Assembly (NCBI GenBank): GCA_963585895.1
Contig: OY757921.1
Location: forward strand, 85,030,952 to 85,094,951
Direction of reading: 5' to 3'
Length of the DNA: 64,000 bases
DNA from: Sepioteuthis lessoniana
Taxonomy: Eukaryota; Mollusca; Cephalopoda; Myopsida; Loliginidae
Of the stretch, positions 11,676 to 22,955 are shown one piece after another. Position 1 is the stretch's first letter. The number at the start of each line of letters is the position of its first letter. The notes beneath the pieces are model-generated. The model had not been told where the DNA came from, did not search any database, and saw only the letters and a list, made by a program, of their open reading frames with translations. The position numbers were made by a program, and so were the translations under genes.

Positions 11676-12050
11676 CCGATAATTAGCGGAGAAGTGGAAA
11701 ACAAATATATTAAAACTAATCAAAGAAACACTGTCAAAGACGTACTAAAAGAAAATATTCAATATTATTTTACTAACAAACTCTCTTTTACCTATTTAAT
11801 AACTGTGTATTATAGACTCTTTGCATTGGATTTTCCTTTATATCTGCTAATGTTTAAATTCCTTTCAAATTTGACCTGAAATGCCCTCTCTATGATGTTT
11901 AAAATCACTTCCTAACATTTCCAATATATGTATAGTCACTTTATTGTTTTGTTTATTATTCTTTCTGATCTTTGAGGTACAATAATTGATTGTTCTGATG
12001 TTTTTCGTTTTGATTTTCTTTTGTTCTTGTTGTCTATAGCCATAATGAAA
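11676..12050. other. AT-rich interval, nothing recognised
   Basis: Holds short frames only. The 61-aa frame at 11694-11879 has the composition expected of random AT-rich DNA. Confidence 0.35.
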
Positions 12051-12490
12051 TCAATCTCAACAGTAATACAATACATATACCAATACAAGCGGACTCCGTC
12101 GTTTCGGATACGAACGGGTTTATTAACTTCATATTTCGGTCCATGGCGACACGAGAAGAGAGACACAATTCTTAAAAGTCTTTGCTAACCATACTATGCT
12201 GTCTCCACCCTAACGCACGGCGGATCCCGCAATGTCGACGATCTCTGTCGGTAGAGACCCGGAAAAAAACCCACATCTTTCGACGGCTAAAATCTAACAC
12301 TCGTCTTCAACGGACCAAATCCAACTGACCTTTTCAAAATCCTCAGATTCTCAGGACCATCTCTTCTGGGCATGACGTCATCCACACTCCAGACCCATTT
12401 CCTGTCAGGGGATTTATTATGACGAATGGTGATTATCATATCTTTTGCGCACGAGCGTCAAACTGCACCAAATGACTCAAAGCCTTACCA
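12050..12490 (-). repeat. LTR-like repeat, second family, copy 1
   Basis: It shows a collinear, diverged resemblance to 40080-40450: caactgac with ttttcaaaat, then catgacgtcatccacac, then gcacgagcg and ctgcacc. Both are islands of higher GC in AT-rich DNA. Size and structure suit a solo LTR, but no ends were defined. Confidence 0.35.
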
Positions 12491-12659
12491 AACTGAATAA
12501 TAAAATATAATTTACGAAAAATGATTAATATAAAAAAAAAATCATTCCTTAATAATATAACATTTTTCCTTCTTCTTTACTTTCGTTAATTGCATGATCG
12601 TTGAATTATGCTTTTTCTATGTTGAATGAATTTCTATGAACTTTTATGAACCATTAATG

Positions 12660-12895
12660 CGAATATTTTCAAGCAGAACTATGCGACCCAGGTGCTATCA
12701 CTTCGAGTCTGTGTAGACCAAAGAGTAATGGCAATAAATAGGTACTCCACATTTTTCAGATATTCGAGACTGGAGCCTCCTAATCAGATTTGGTTTAGAA
12801 TCATATCCAGGACTCCTACTTTTTTAGTGGGAGTATCTTACTCCTCTGAAAGGAATACAGTAGACGTGTTTTTAGCCTTCTGACAGAGCTCATTT
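12660..12895 (-). repeat. Family D head, diverged (first of two)
   Basis: Read in reverse it follows the family D head (aggtgctatcact, gagtaatggcaataaa, cagatattcgagactggagcc). A second, better conserved copy follows at 12970-13200, so two heads lie in tandem. Confidence 0.55.
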
Positions 12896-12969
12896 TTAAG
12901 AGGATGTTGAAATTTTTTGCCCCCTACCCAAGAAGGAGAGAATGTCTAAAAAAAACCCCTAAAAACAGG

Positions 12970-13200
12970 TGCAATAAATTGAGTCAGAGAAGACCTGGAA
13001 GTCATAGCAATGAATGAGTACTCCACACTCCCCAGATATCTAGAACTGGTGCCTCACCATCAGATGTAATTTAGAATAATACCCTGGACAGTCCTTTATT
13101 TGGTGGGGGGGTTCTTACTCCTCTGCATGTGATACAGACGACATATTATTAGCTCCACCAAGTGGGCTCATTTTTACCAAGAGGATCCTGAAAAGTTTTT
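12970..13200 (-). repeat. Family D head, diverged (second of two)
   Basis: Same orientation as the copy at 12660. Words agacctggaagtcatagcaa, gcctcaccatcagatg, cctggacagtcct and accaagtgggc are in family order. Confidence 0.6.
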
Positions 13201-13328
13201 GGCACCAAGAAAGAGGAAATATATTTGAAAAACATGTAATTTATGTCTTGTGTACCTGGGCAAATCTTAGTAAAATTTGCTTCAATTAAGCCAAAGAGAT
13301 AAACGAAAAACCGGCAGATTTGTTTTCG

Positions 13329-13560
13329 GTTTCTGTTTCTTGGCATATCAACCTTTGTTGGTTACTTAATGCCATAGCCATTCTTTTAGAAGAACAGCTG
13401 GGATGCTGTTTAAGCCATATCCGGGAGGATAAGGGGGTTCATATCTTTCCCAAGGGTATTTGTCTAAAAGTGAACGTAATAGTGCAACTTGAGTTCGAAC
13501 TCGCTTACTATGATTCTGCAGTCCAGCGCTTTAACCATTACACCACGAGGACACCCCCCA
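13329..13560 (-). repeat. SINE A copy with target-site duplication
   Basis: Complete minus-strand SINE A. Flanking cagattgtttt-type strings match over 14 bp with one mismatch (13315-13328 and 13559-13572), so the insertion boundaries are well defined. Confidence 0.9.
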
Positions 13561-13572
13561 GATATGTTTTCG

Positions 13573-14730
13573 TTCAAATTTTCTTCTAAGGAAGTGTGAT
13601 TAGCAGTTCTAATTTAAAAACTGACACTTTTAACTCAATTGTTTGAAAGAACAAATTATCCGATTATCAATCGAGCCATAATATGATACCCATTTTTTAA
13701 TTCTCGTTTTTCTCTAGTAAAAAAAAGTCAATAAAATCTAAGCCGAAAGGAACATCACGCAATTGTCAGACGTCTAATTAAAAAATTAAAAATTAATTTT
13801 AGCAGCAGGAAAATAAAATTCGTACAAATGAAAAAAGAAAATCTTTCAAATGACGTTTTTCTTAAAAAAGAAAAAAAGTTCAATCAATATGACATCGTAT
13901 TTTTATGTCTAATAGGATTGAAGTATTGTTAACCATTTTTTTTTTACGAGACTATTTGACAGATAATTAGCGGAGAGATGGAAAACAGATATTTTAAAAC
14001 CATAAAAAAACAAACAAACAAACAAGCAAAATGCTGTCAAGTAATCTAAAACCGAATCAAACAAAAAAAAATTCTCTTATGAAAATGTTTCACCATCTTG
14101 ACGTGAAAACTAAGACAAGATTAACACTGTCAAATTTGATATTAATTATGAGAGTTTGACAAATAAAATAGCCCAGAATAAACAAAATCCGTTTACTTCA
14201 TATGGTTTTCAACTGGAATTTGCATAAAACCCATTTACTGTTTTTTTTTTTTTAGAAATCCAATAACTGATCGTAAACAAAATTTCCGAGCCTTGTATCC
14301 ACGGCAAATTAATTTGTAACTAACGCCATCGTCATCTACGTTGATTTGTGACGACAGCGTCTCCCTAATGGCATGTTAATTAGACATCTCTCTCTCTCTC
14401 AATTTCTCTCTCCATGGGGATATCCTAGTAAAAACAATTTCACATAACAATCTAATTTTTTTCCATGTGTAGTTCGTTAGTTAGTAATGCCGACAAACGT
14501 TTGCATTGAGAGAGATAGAGTGAACATTTTTGAAACTCTCAAAATAGAGACAATATTGTTACTAGATTATTTATTTCTTGGGTAAAAGCAGAAAAAACCA
14601 AAAGAAACCAAATTTCAACGTCAATTCAATCAACTGTCTATCGCTACAAATCATTTTCTGCTCAAGTTTCTAAAGAGGTGATCTGATTAATTGGTTGATT
14701 GAATTGAACGGCATGTCATCAAGTCTCGGG
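13573..14730. other. AT-rich interval, nothing recognised
   Basis: No convincing gene or repeat. Contains poly(A) tracts and a short (CT)n near 14386-14410. Confidence 0.4.
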
Positions 14731-14748
14731 TTATTTTATGCCTTGATC

Positions 14749-14978
14749 CTATTTACCCAACCCCTCCGCTCGGGCAGGATATGACACAAGGTCAATTTTT
14801 AAGCGGAGTTTATCAGGTTTGAATTCAGAGTTTTCCTTCTCCTAGACTAGTTGCCTCACCAAGCCTGAAAAACACAGTCTGCCCTACTATTTACCCATAG
14901 CTGGAGTGAGAATAATTGGATTCATACCTTTCCCAAGGTAATTAGCGCTATGTGAAATGCAATCAGTCTCGTCCAGGA
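14749..14978 (-). repeat. SINE B, 5'-truncated, first of a tandem pair
   Basis: From tail (cctatttacccaacccct) to a point inside the tRNA-like head (gtctcgtccagga). Most of the head is missing. It is preceded and followed by the 18-bp string ttattttatgccttgatc (14731-14748 and 14979-14996). Confidence 0.9.
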
Positions 14979-14996
14979 TTATTTTATGCCTTGATC

Positions 14997-15283
14997 CTAT
15001 TTACCCAACCCCTCCGCTTGGGCAGGATATGACACAAGGTCACTTTTTAAGTGGAGTTTAACAGGTTTGAATTCAGAGTTTTCCTTCTACTAGACTAGTT
15101 GCCTAACCAAGGCTGAAGAACCTAGTCTGTCCTACAATTTACCCATAGATAGAGGGAGAATAATTGGATTCATACCTTTCCCAAGGGTATTAGTGCTACG
15201 TGAAATGCAATTAGCCTGGTCCAGGATTTGAACTCGTGTCGCCGTGTCCATTTCCTACGACGATAGCCATTACGGGCACATCA
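14997..15283 (-). repeat. SINE B, full length, second of a tandem pair
   Basis: Complete, including the tRNA-like head. The B-box complement gatttgaactcg and an A-box complement around tagccattac are visible. The same 18-bp string follows at 15284-15301, so the two copies are separated and bounded by three identical 18-mers. Confidence 0.92.
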
Positions 15284-15404
15284 TTATTTTATGCCTTGAT
15301 CTTAACGAGTCGTGTTCGTTGTACCTTCATATATTGATTATTTGTGTAGTTTTTTTCTTAAGAGTATTTTTAAAACAACGTCTAATGGAATACGAATGAC
15401 TTTT

Positions 15405-15615
15405 ACACCGATATATTTAGGGGATAAATGGGACCGCATCATGCACCAACTCTCCGATTCAGACAGGATCAAGGAGTCATGGTTATGAACGGGCATTCCA
15501 CACTCCGAAGATCTCCCGGACTGAAGTCTCAATATCAGATGATGTTTAGAGTTATATCCGGGACACTATCAAATTTAAAAAAAGATATTTTAGAAATCCC
15601 AAATAGTCTGAGAGA
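15405..15615 (-). repeat. Family D head, diverged
   Basis: Follows the head order in reverse (accaactctccgattcaga, catggttatgaacgg, cagatgatgtttagagtta, tccgggacactatc). No array or tail. Confidence 0.5.
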
Positions 15616-15693
15616 AAGAAAGCGCCCATACATGAGCATATGAAAACTTAACTGATTTCCATATTTAAAAAAAAGGTGATGTTACTAAAATAG

Positions 15694-16702
15694 TTCGAAG
15701 CCAGTTCGAAGCCATTCTCTTTGATTTTGTCAATCGATGTTCTAAGTACGTAGTCTAGACAAATGATAAAGAGGTACGGGGCCAGCGTGTCCCCTTGTAG
15801 TACTTCTGCTACAATGTCAAAGTATTCTGTGTCTCCATCCGGTGATCGTACTTTTACTTTAGTGTTTCTATAGAGAATCGTTATTGCCGCTACGGGCTTC
15901 GAACTGACGAAGAAAAGAAGCAGAAGATACCCCGCAACAACAATTACCGACGCCGACTACGCCGATGACATAGCGATACTGGCAAATACACCTGACCAAG
16001 CCGAAACACTTCTGCATAGTTTGGAACGAGCAGCAGCAAGCATAGGCCTCCATGTTAATGCACACAAAACGGAATATATGTGCTATAACCAAACGGGGGA
16101 CATCTCCACTCTAGAAGGAACCCCACTTAAACTAGTAGACAAATTCACATACCTAGGAAGCAGCGTCGAATCAACTGAAAAGGACATCGAAACGAGGTTA
16201 ACGAAAGCATGGACAGCTATCAATGGAAATCAGACCTAACCGATAAAATGAAACGCAGTTTCTTCTAGGCAGCGGTCACATCGATACTGCTATATGGCTG
16301 CACTACATGGACGCTAACAAAACGGCTGGAGAAGAAACTAGATGGCAATTACACAAGAATGCTGCGTGCAATCCTGAACAAGTCCTGGCAGCAACACCCC
16401 ACAAGACACCAACTGTACGGCCACCTGCCCTCTATCACGAAAACTATTCAAGTTAGACGAACCAGACATGCAGGACACTGCTGGAGAAGCAGAGATGAAC
16501 TCATAAGAGATGTACTCTTATGGATCCCCACACATGGCCGCGCAAAAGTAGGACGACCAGCTCGAACGTACATTCAGCAGCTATGTGAGGATACAGGATG
16601 TTGTCCTGAAGACCTACCTAGGGCGATGAACGATAGGGAGGAGTGGCGAGAGAGGGTCAGGGATATCCGTGCTGCCAGCACGATATGATGATGATGATGA
16701 TG
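15694..16702 (+). mobile_element. RTE-like LINE 3' part with inverted 5' segment
   Basis: This is a 5'-truncated non-LTR retrotransposon. From about 15888 onward it reads forward through the reverse-transcriptase catalytic block (DADYADDIAILANTP at about 15947), the thumb/connection (FTYLGSS), and the C-terminal KLDGNYTRMLRAILNKSW and HAGHCWRS blocks. It ends in (ATG)n. The first ~195 bp (15694-15888) is the same element's upstream RT region in reverse orientation. The 10-bp duplication actaaaatag flanks the whole unit (15684-15693, 16703-16712). A stop, a small deletion near 16225 and frameshifts make it a pseudogene. The RTE assignment rests on motif style and the (ATG)n tail. Confidence 0.9.
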
Positions 16703-16712
16703 ACTAAAATAG

Positions 16713-17214
16713 GCTCTAGAAGCTTTAATTTTTGTAACTTTATTTTTTTAACTTTATCGACCAATCAGCGCTTTCGAGCTTATTTTTAAATTTCGAAATA
16801 CCTTGCAGATGATAATATTTGATATGCAACGAAAATTTTGAAGGATCAAGACTCAAAATAATTAAAGAATTCCTTTCCCTCCAAGAATGTTGAAAAAATA
16901 CCATCTTTTAGCCAATTAGTTTCATTGATAAATCATTAACATTTTTATCTGATTTTGACTCAACTCAAATCGTATAAATAAACAAAGAAACGGATATTTC
17001 GGCAGTATTAGATTGCCGATGTTTAACTAAATGTAGGAATGGAAATTTTCCTAATCTACTCATCTTTTAGTCTTATTTCTTTTGAGCGAAAATTAGTGTG
17101 TTATTCAATCATTTACATATTAATCGGCGATATATATATATATATATATGATTGATTAATCCCTCAAAAACAGAGTTAGGTAAGGCATAAAAAATATTCA
17201 AAATATTGTAACGA
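16713..17214. other. AT-rich interval, nothing recognised
   Basis: Contains one short (TA)n near 17131-17149. No gene seen. Confidence 0.4.
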
Positions 17215-17830
17215 AAGTAAAAGAAGGCTAACTATAGTAATCTTTGGAAAAACTCATCTGACACCATTGAATGGTTTAAGAAAATTAAAAATAAGAGCAA
17301 GGCTATATTTACTCAATTCGATATTGACTTTTATCCTTCAATAACAAAATATATTCAAATCCATAGCAATAACGACGCCAGAAAAAATATCGAAATAACA
17401 GAAGAACAAAATGAGATAATTCTTTGCAAAGAATAATCCCCCCTTAGGGACATCAAAATTTTCAGAATCAGTTTTGACCCACGTGGATCTATTATTTTTT
17501 AGAACTGTTTTTCTACAAGCTAGAATTATCTCATATTGTTCTTCATTTATTTCTATATAGATATACTATACTATGTAGATATACTTAGTAGAATTGTTAG
17601 CCCGGAACAGATAGGTTTATATCATATGATGGGATAATATATATCCCCAATAGTAATGGCCCAAATAGCTCACGTATACAAAAGATTATAAGGGCATTTA
17701 TGTTGTTAGGTTTCAAAAGAAAACTTTCATCAAATAATAACATAGTTAATTTCCTGGATGTGACCCTAAACCTTTCGGATAACACGAATAAACCTTTTCT
17801 AAAAACTGACCAGTACCATTCCTATATTAA
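17215..17830 (+). pseudogene. Decayed reverse transcriptase of PLE-like type
   Basis: Forward translation gives NLWKNSSDTIEWFKKIKNKS and FTQFDIDFYPSI (RT motif A region, about 17318-17350). Later comes LYHMMG where the family has a YRDDG-type catalytic motif (17610), then NIVNFLDVTLNLSDNTNKPF and FLKTDQYHSYINV. The segment 17447-17570 encodes the intervening part (EEQYEIILACRKTVLKNN) on the opposite strand, so an internal inversion is present. The catalytic aspartates are lost. I infer a Penelope-like or related RT from remembered family motifs; the exact clade is uncertain. Confidence 0.6.
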
Positions 17831-17831
17831 T

Positions 17832-17955
17832 GTTAACAGGTTTGAATTCAAAGTTTTCCTTCTCATATACTGGTTTCCATACCAAGGTAAAGAAATCAGT
17901 CTGTCCGACTATTTACCCTTTACTGGGGGAGAATAGTTGGATTTATAACTTTACC
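17832..17955 (-). repeat. SINE B internal fragment
   Basis: Words caggtttgaattcaaagttt, ccttctcatatactgg and cagtctgtccgactatttac follow SINE B in reverse. The tail end and the head are both missing. It abuts the RT pseudogene, so the RT's 3' part was probably lost by this insertion or by deletion. Confidence 0.7.
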
Positions 17956-18044
17956 GTTCTTCTCTCTCTACAATCCGTTTTATTTCAACATCACTTAATT
18001 TTTTACTTCAATTAGACTAATACATTCATGTTTAGATAACTTTA

Positions 18045-18545
18045 TTGGTAACATATTGACCTTCGACCCAGCCGTCAATCAAGGAACAGGTGCATCCGGT
18101 CGAAGATATAAGGCTATAACTTTGACTGTGGACGTGTTGAATTGGGTGCAGATGCGACGCTCACAGGAAGCAGGTGGAAGTCAAACAATGATATAACCCG
18201 GTGCGACAGGAAGTTGAGTTAGTTGGAGTCAGTTAGTTGGAGATAAGATGCTGTAGAGATAACCAGCACCCAGCAGAGGGCTATGGGCCCTCAGGACCCC
18301 CGATTGAGCAGCCCAGCAGGACGAGAAAGAAGTGCTGCTAAAGACAAAGGAACTGGGGGTCAATATGTTGCAGTTTGTTCAGTCTCCAACTCACCTCTCT
18401 AACATAACCCTTTCGTAAGCCTTCCGCAACCATCTCGAATAAAGTGTGAGAGGTATATTTTTCTATAGAAGTGTGATCGTTCGTCATTTTTTTTTTTTTG
18501 CTTCCGCCTGTATATGTATATGGTTGTGACTCTGAAACATATTTC
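18045..18545 (+). mobile_element. Solo LTR, same family, plus strand
   Basis: It begins near taacatattgaccttcgac and contains the conserved ccccgattgagcagccca and gtcaatatgttgcagt words. The AATAAA signal in aataaagtgtgagagg is at 18438. It ends near ggttgtgactctgaaaca. It is the only copy of the family in this orientation and is more diverged than the others. Boundaries are approximate and no ATAT flank is clear. Confidence 0.6.
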
Positions 18546-18899
18546 TATAAGTAGAAGTAGAAACAATATCTCGCTTGCTGAACGTTTCATTTAGCATACG
18601 CATATAAATTAGCGTTATAACACTGTTCTCCCACTACATTGTTGCACACTTACACAAATATATTTTATAGATACAAAATATTTCCCCTTTATCTTAAATT
18701 AACAATAACGCTATACTTCCTTCACGAATCTTAATCTCTACTGAAAATATCTTTGCTCTGACATAGATTATCTTTGTGAAAATAAAAGATCTTTTGACTT
18801 CTGTATTTCATCAAACTTTTCATTCAGTTTAAAGAAATAAAAATTATGCATTTGTAGATCAGTGCGTTATTGAATTATTCACACATTTATCGGCGATAT
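18546..18899. other. AT-rich interval, nothing recognised
   Basis: No ORF or repeat family seen. Confidence 0.35.
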
Positions 18900-19110
18900 A
18901 TATCTCCCCGCACTCCGCAACGTGCTGGCTTGAATTCATAGTTTCCCTTCTCCAAGACTGGTTGCCATAACAAGGTAGAGGACACAGTCTGTCCTACTAT
19001 TTACCTCATTACTGGAGAGAAAATAGATAGATTTATAACTTTCACTAAAATGTTAGCGCTTTGTGAAATATAAATAGTCTCGTCGAGGATTTGAACTCGA
19101 CGGTAACCAT
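18900..19110 (-). repeat. SINE B, diverged
   Basis: It runs from a degenerate tail (ccgcactccgcaacgtg) to a head with the B-box complement gatttgaactcgacgg. It directly abuts the (ATG)n end of the RTE fragment that follows on the same strand. Confidence 0.75.
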
Positions 19111-19511
19111 TACAATCATCATCATGTCATGCCGCTTGCACGGATATCCCTGACCCTCTCTCGCCACTTCTCCCTCTCGTTCATCGCCTCCGGCAAGTCT
19201 TCAGGGCTATATCCCGTATCCTCACATAGCTGCTGTATGTATATTCGAGCAGGTCGTCCAGCTTATGCTCGGCCATATGTGAGGGTTCATAGGAGTACAT
19301 TACTTATGAGCTCGTCTCTGCTTCTCCAGCAGTGTCCTGCGTGTCTGGTTCGGATAGTTTTCGTGATGGGAGGTAGGTGGCCGTATAGTTGGTGCTTTGT
19401 AGGGTGTTGCCGCCAGGACTTGTTCAATATTGCTCGCAACATTCTTGTGTAATTGCCGTCTAGCTTCTTCTCCAGCCGTTTAGTTAGCGTCCAAGTGGTG
19501 CATCCATATTA
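19111..19511 (-). mobile_element. RTE-like LINE 3' fragment
   Basis: Minus-strand C-terminal part only. It has the LTKRLEKKLDG-type block near 19490 through to the end of the ORF and a short (ATG)n at 19117-19125. Everything upstream of the thumb region is missing. The 107-aa plus-strand frame here is an antisense shadow. Confidence 0.85.
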
Positions 19512-19854
19512 TTATAATTAATAAAAAAAATGATGAAATTTAGGTTAGGGAGATAGGGTGGCCGTAATTTTGTGGGTTTTTCTAAATTTTACTGGAGAAA
19601 TTTCTTATTATTTCTGCGTCTGAACATGTACCACTAATATTTTAGAAATATAGGGTCTACTGAAATAAGCGTTATTACAAAAAAATGAGAGCTTTTAAAA
19701 GGTTTTTTCCTTTTATATGGAATTATTGTCTCTGTATTTTGATTTATTATTAAATTACATTGAGCTCTCTATTGAATTTTGAATTACATGGATATTGAAG
19801 AAAGAAAATCCTAAAATTGATTCGTTCCTACCATCGGCTGACTTGGCTTCGGAT
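19512..19854. other. AT-rich interval, nothing recognised
   Basis: No gene or repeat family recognised. Confidence 0.35.
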
Positions 19855-20125
19855 ATACCTGGCCATTGGTCTAATGAGTAGAGTGTTTGTCAACGGTCCG
19901 GGAGACCCGGGTGCAATCCCAGGTCGAGTCAAGCAAAACACTCAAAAGATGGTATTTGATACCGCCTTGCTTAACATTCAGCATTATAAGATAAGTATCA
20001 AGGGTAAAGTGGAGCAATCCTGGGAATGGAGTAGCGCCCTCCCCTACACCTTAGTGTCGTAGCTATGGAAAAGTGAGCCTTCGGGTCAGCTTCGACTACG
20101 GTCGCCAACTTTACTTCTATAGTTG
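19855..20125 (+). repeat. SINE C, full length
   Basis: The tRNA-like head has A-box-like ggccattggtctaatgag and a B-box around ggtgcaatccca. A body follows (aaaactc...gcttaacattcagcatt, ataagtatcaagggtaaagt), and the end is gcttcgactacggtcgccaa followed by a T-rich run. It differs from SINE A and B along its whole length. Confidence 0.88.
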
Positions 20126-20217
20126 GTGCTTGCTGTGATGATTGCCGTAATAGGATATTGACATATGTGTGTCACATATACTTTTTCTTGGTATATTTCG
20201 CTTTATATATATATATA

Positions 20218-20455
20218 TAAAGTTGGTGACCATAGTCGAGGGTGACCCGAAGGTTCCATTTTCATTAGCTACTACACTGAGATATACAGAAGGACGCTAC
20301 CGCTTTCCCTGGATTGCTCTACTTTATTGTTGATACATACCTTATAATGCTGTGCGTTAAGCAAGGAGGTATCAAGTACAATTTTTAGAGTTTTTGGTGT
20401 GACTCGACTAGGGATTGAACCCCGGTCACCCAATCCACTAAACCAATATATAGAC
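20218..20455 (-). repeat. SINE C copy
   Basis: Reverse orientation: end near aaagttggtgaccatagtcg, B-box complement gggattgaaccccggtc at 20411-20427. It lies in head-to-head-like inverted arrangement with the copy at 19855, about 90 bp apart. Confidence 0.85.
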
Positions 20456-20649
20456 AGTGAGCGAGTTTTAAACACTGCAAATGTGATTTTATACGTTCAG
20501 ATATTTATCGCTGAACACAACCTACTCTAACGTTGAAGTGATACAAACACACCAGGATATACTGGTTTCTTTTGTTTCTTTAAAAGAAAAAAAAAAAAGA
20601 AAAAGAAAAGAAAGCAGAATTATTTGTTATCTGAAAGTATGTATCCTTG

Positions 20650-22130
20650 GAAAGGTTTACAATAACATCATGATTTCGCACAGCCAGCACGGATCTCTCT
20701 GAACCTCTCTCACCACCCGGCTCTATCGTCCATCGCTCCTGCGAGGTCTCCAAGGCTATATCCTGTATCGGCACAGAGCTGTTATATGTAGGGTTCAGCA
20801 GGTCGTCCTGCCTTTGCTCGTCCATGTGAAGGGGTCCACAGGAGTATATTGCTCATGAGTTCGTCCTTACTTCTCCAGCAGTACCCCGCATGTCTAGTTC
20901 GACTAATTTTGATAGTTGTCGTGGTGGGTGGCCATATAGCTGCTGGTTTGTGGTGTGTTGCCTCTATGAGTTGTTCATTATTGCTTGCAGCATTCCTGTA
21001 TCATTCTTGACAAGTTTTTTTTCTCCATACGTTTAGTTAGCGTCCATGTAGTCCATCCATATAGCAGTATCGACACAACCGCTTCTTAGAAAAAAACTGG
21101 GTTTTACTTTATCGGTCTGGTCTGACTTCCATATGACTGATAGACTATCGTTAGCTGTCTATGCCTTTGCTAGTCGCGTGTTGATGTCTTTCTCGGTTGA
21201 TGAGACACTGCTTTCTAGGTAGGTGAACTTGTCAATTAGTTTCAATGGCCCACCCTTTAGTGTGGATATGTCACCTCTTTAATGCATCCTGTCTTGTCTG
21301 CGTTGACATGGAGGCCTATTTTTCCAACTGCTCGTTCCAGACTATGTAGCATGGTTTCGGCTTGGGTGGGTGTATTTGCCAGAAGCTCTAAGTCATTGGC
21401 GTAGTCCGCGTCCGTAATTGTTTGTTCGGGATATATTCTGCTTCTTTCCTTTGCCAGCTTGAAGCCGTTATCTTTCATTAAATCAATAGACCATCTAAGC
21501 ACGCTGTCTTGGCAGATGATAAACAGGTATGGGGCTAATGTGTCTCCTTGTAGCACACCTGCTACAATGTTGAAGTAGTCTGTATCTCCATCCGAACAGC
21601 GGACTTTTACTTTCGTATTTTATATAACATCATTATGGCTGCAACGGTTTCTTTGATGAGGTCATATACGAGAACTATTTGCTCCAACTTCCCTCTTTGT
21701 ATGGAGTCAAAGGCTCTGGATAAGTCGACCTATAATATTGTTGCTTCCAAGTTTTTTTTTGCGCATGCTCGTTCTAGAATTCGATGGGTCGTCAAAAGTT
21801 GTGATGACGTGGATCGATTTCCCCGGAAGTCATTTTGGTTCTTCCAAAGTATCTTTTCAATTTTGGGTTCTTTGTGGTTCCGTTGTAGAGCATTGTAGAT
21901 CTTGGCAGCTATAGATGTAAGAGTTATACCTCGGTAGTTCTTTGCTATTCTGATGTCATCCTTCTTAGGGAAAGGTAGGATGCATCCCTTTGTCCATCTG
22001 CTTATTGTATTTTGATTATATACGTCATTACAGTGTCGGGGCAGTATGCCTTCGAATTCCCTGGTCTTCCATACTTTTGGGGGTATTTCATCAAGCCCTG
22101 CTACTTTCCTGTTTTTATCAGTAATCAACT
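20650..22130 (-). mobile_element. Longest RTE-like LINE copy (RT to 3' end)
   Basis: Minus strand. RT fingers region at 22128-21730 (KVAGLDEIPPKVWK, PFPKKDD, NYRGITLTSIAAKIYNAL, QNDFRGNRSTSSQ). The palm follows, with VDLSRAFDSIQRGKLEQ-like and GVLQGDTLAPYLFIICQDSV. The catalytic YADD position reads YAND in DADYANDLELLANTP at about 21390. The C-terminal domain is at 21230-20660, with frameshifts. The endonuclease domain is missing, so it is 5'-truncated. The changed active site together with stops marks it as dead. It is the best copy here for classifying the family. Confidence 0.88.
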
Positions 22131-22830
22131 TGACATCAAACTAGGAGAGTTTATGCAAGAAGTACTCGACTCAGTACAAAGAAATGTACCAGGTTGTTAC
22201 TCGAGTGGAAGGAACAACCAATGCGAAAATCGATGATAGAAAGAAAGGGTTATTGCATTAGAGATTACAATAAGTGGATGGACAGACATGAATGTGGTGC
22301 TGAATAAATTTAGTTCTCTTTAATAGAAATTCTACATAGGAAAAAGGGGTTGTAGGATGTTTTTACAACACACACATTGCCGGAAGGTTGAAAGGGAATT
22401 AGAAGAATAATAATTCCATTATTACGAAAAGTGTAAAAATGTGTCATTTCCGACGCATCGCAAAAAAAGGATAAGAAAAATCTACTTGACAGATGAAATG
22501 CACTGTACATTGTTTTGAAAGGATTAGAAAGTTAATCCCGTTGACCAATATAACTGACCAATGATCTCAATGACCTTTACGTTCGCCATACTTTGACCAT
22601 ATGCAAACTTTGCTTGAAACACTTGCAATCAAGTGAAGTGAAAAGTTTAGTACCGGAAGTTATGCAGCAGCTAGATAAGGGACCATTTAGGCTCAGGAGC
22701 TACTCTCAGCAAATTGTACCCTAGACAAAACCCAGCAAGTAACTACTAACCGAGTGAATATTTTGGGGTTACATCCCTTATCTCTTATTCCCGCTGTTTA
22801 GTTCAAGTTGGCAAAAATGGTTATTACTTC
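22131..22830. other. Unassigned interval
   Basis: No gene seen. The short frames have no recognisable motifs. Confidence 0.3.
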
Positions 22831-22955
22831 CCATGTTTGATAAATAGTTTTGCTAATGGCAAGTATAAGCGCGCAGGGGGATGAACCCTCTTTCCCAGTC
22901 GGTAGCTGATTAACACTAACGCTTGCTTGACCGCTTGTCCAAGCAATGTGTGATG
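22830..22955 (-). repeat. Possible tRNA-like SINE head
   Basis: On the minus strand, gacaagcggtcaagcaagcg resembles an A-box region and gggttcatccccct a B-box, about 50 bp apart. It does not match SINE A, B or C. No body or tail was identified, so it may be a fragment of a further family. Confidence 0.35.

Noticed and set aside
19129-19452. A 107-aa plus-strand protein (and the matching frame at 40683-40925).
   Set aside because: Both are antisense frames of the conserved RTE-like C-terminal coding region. The similarity between them comes from the element.
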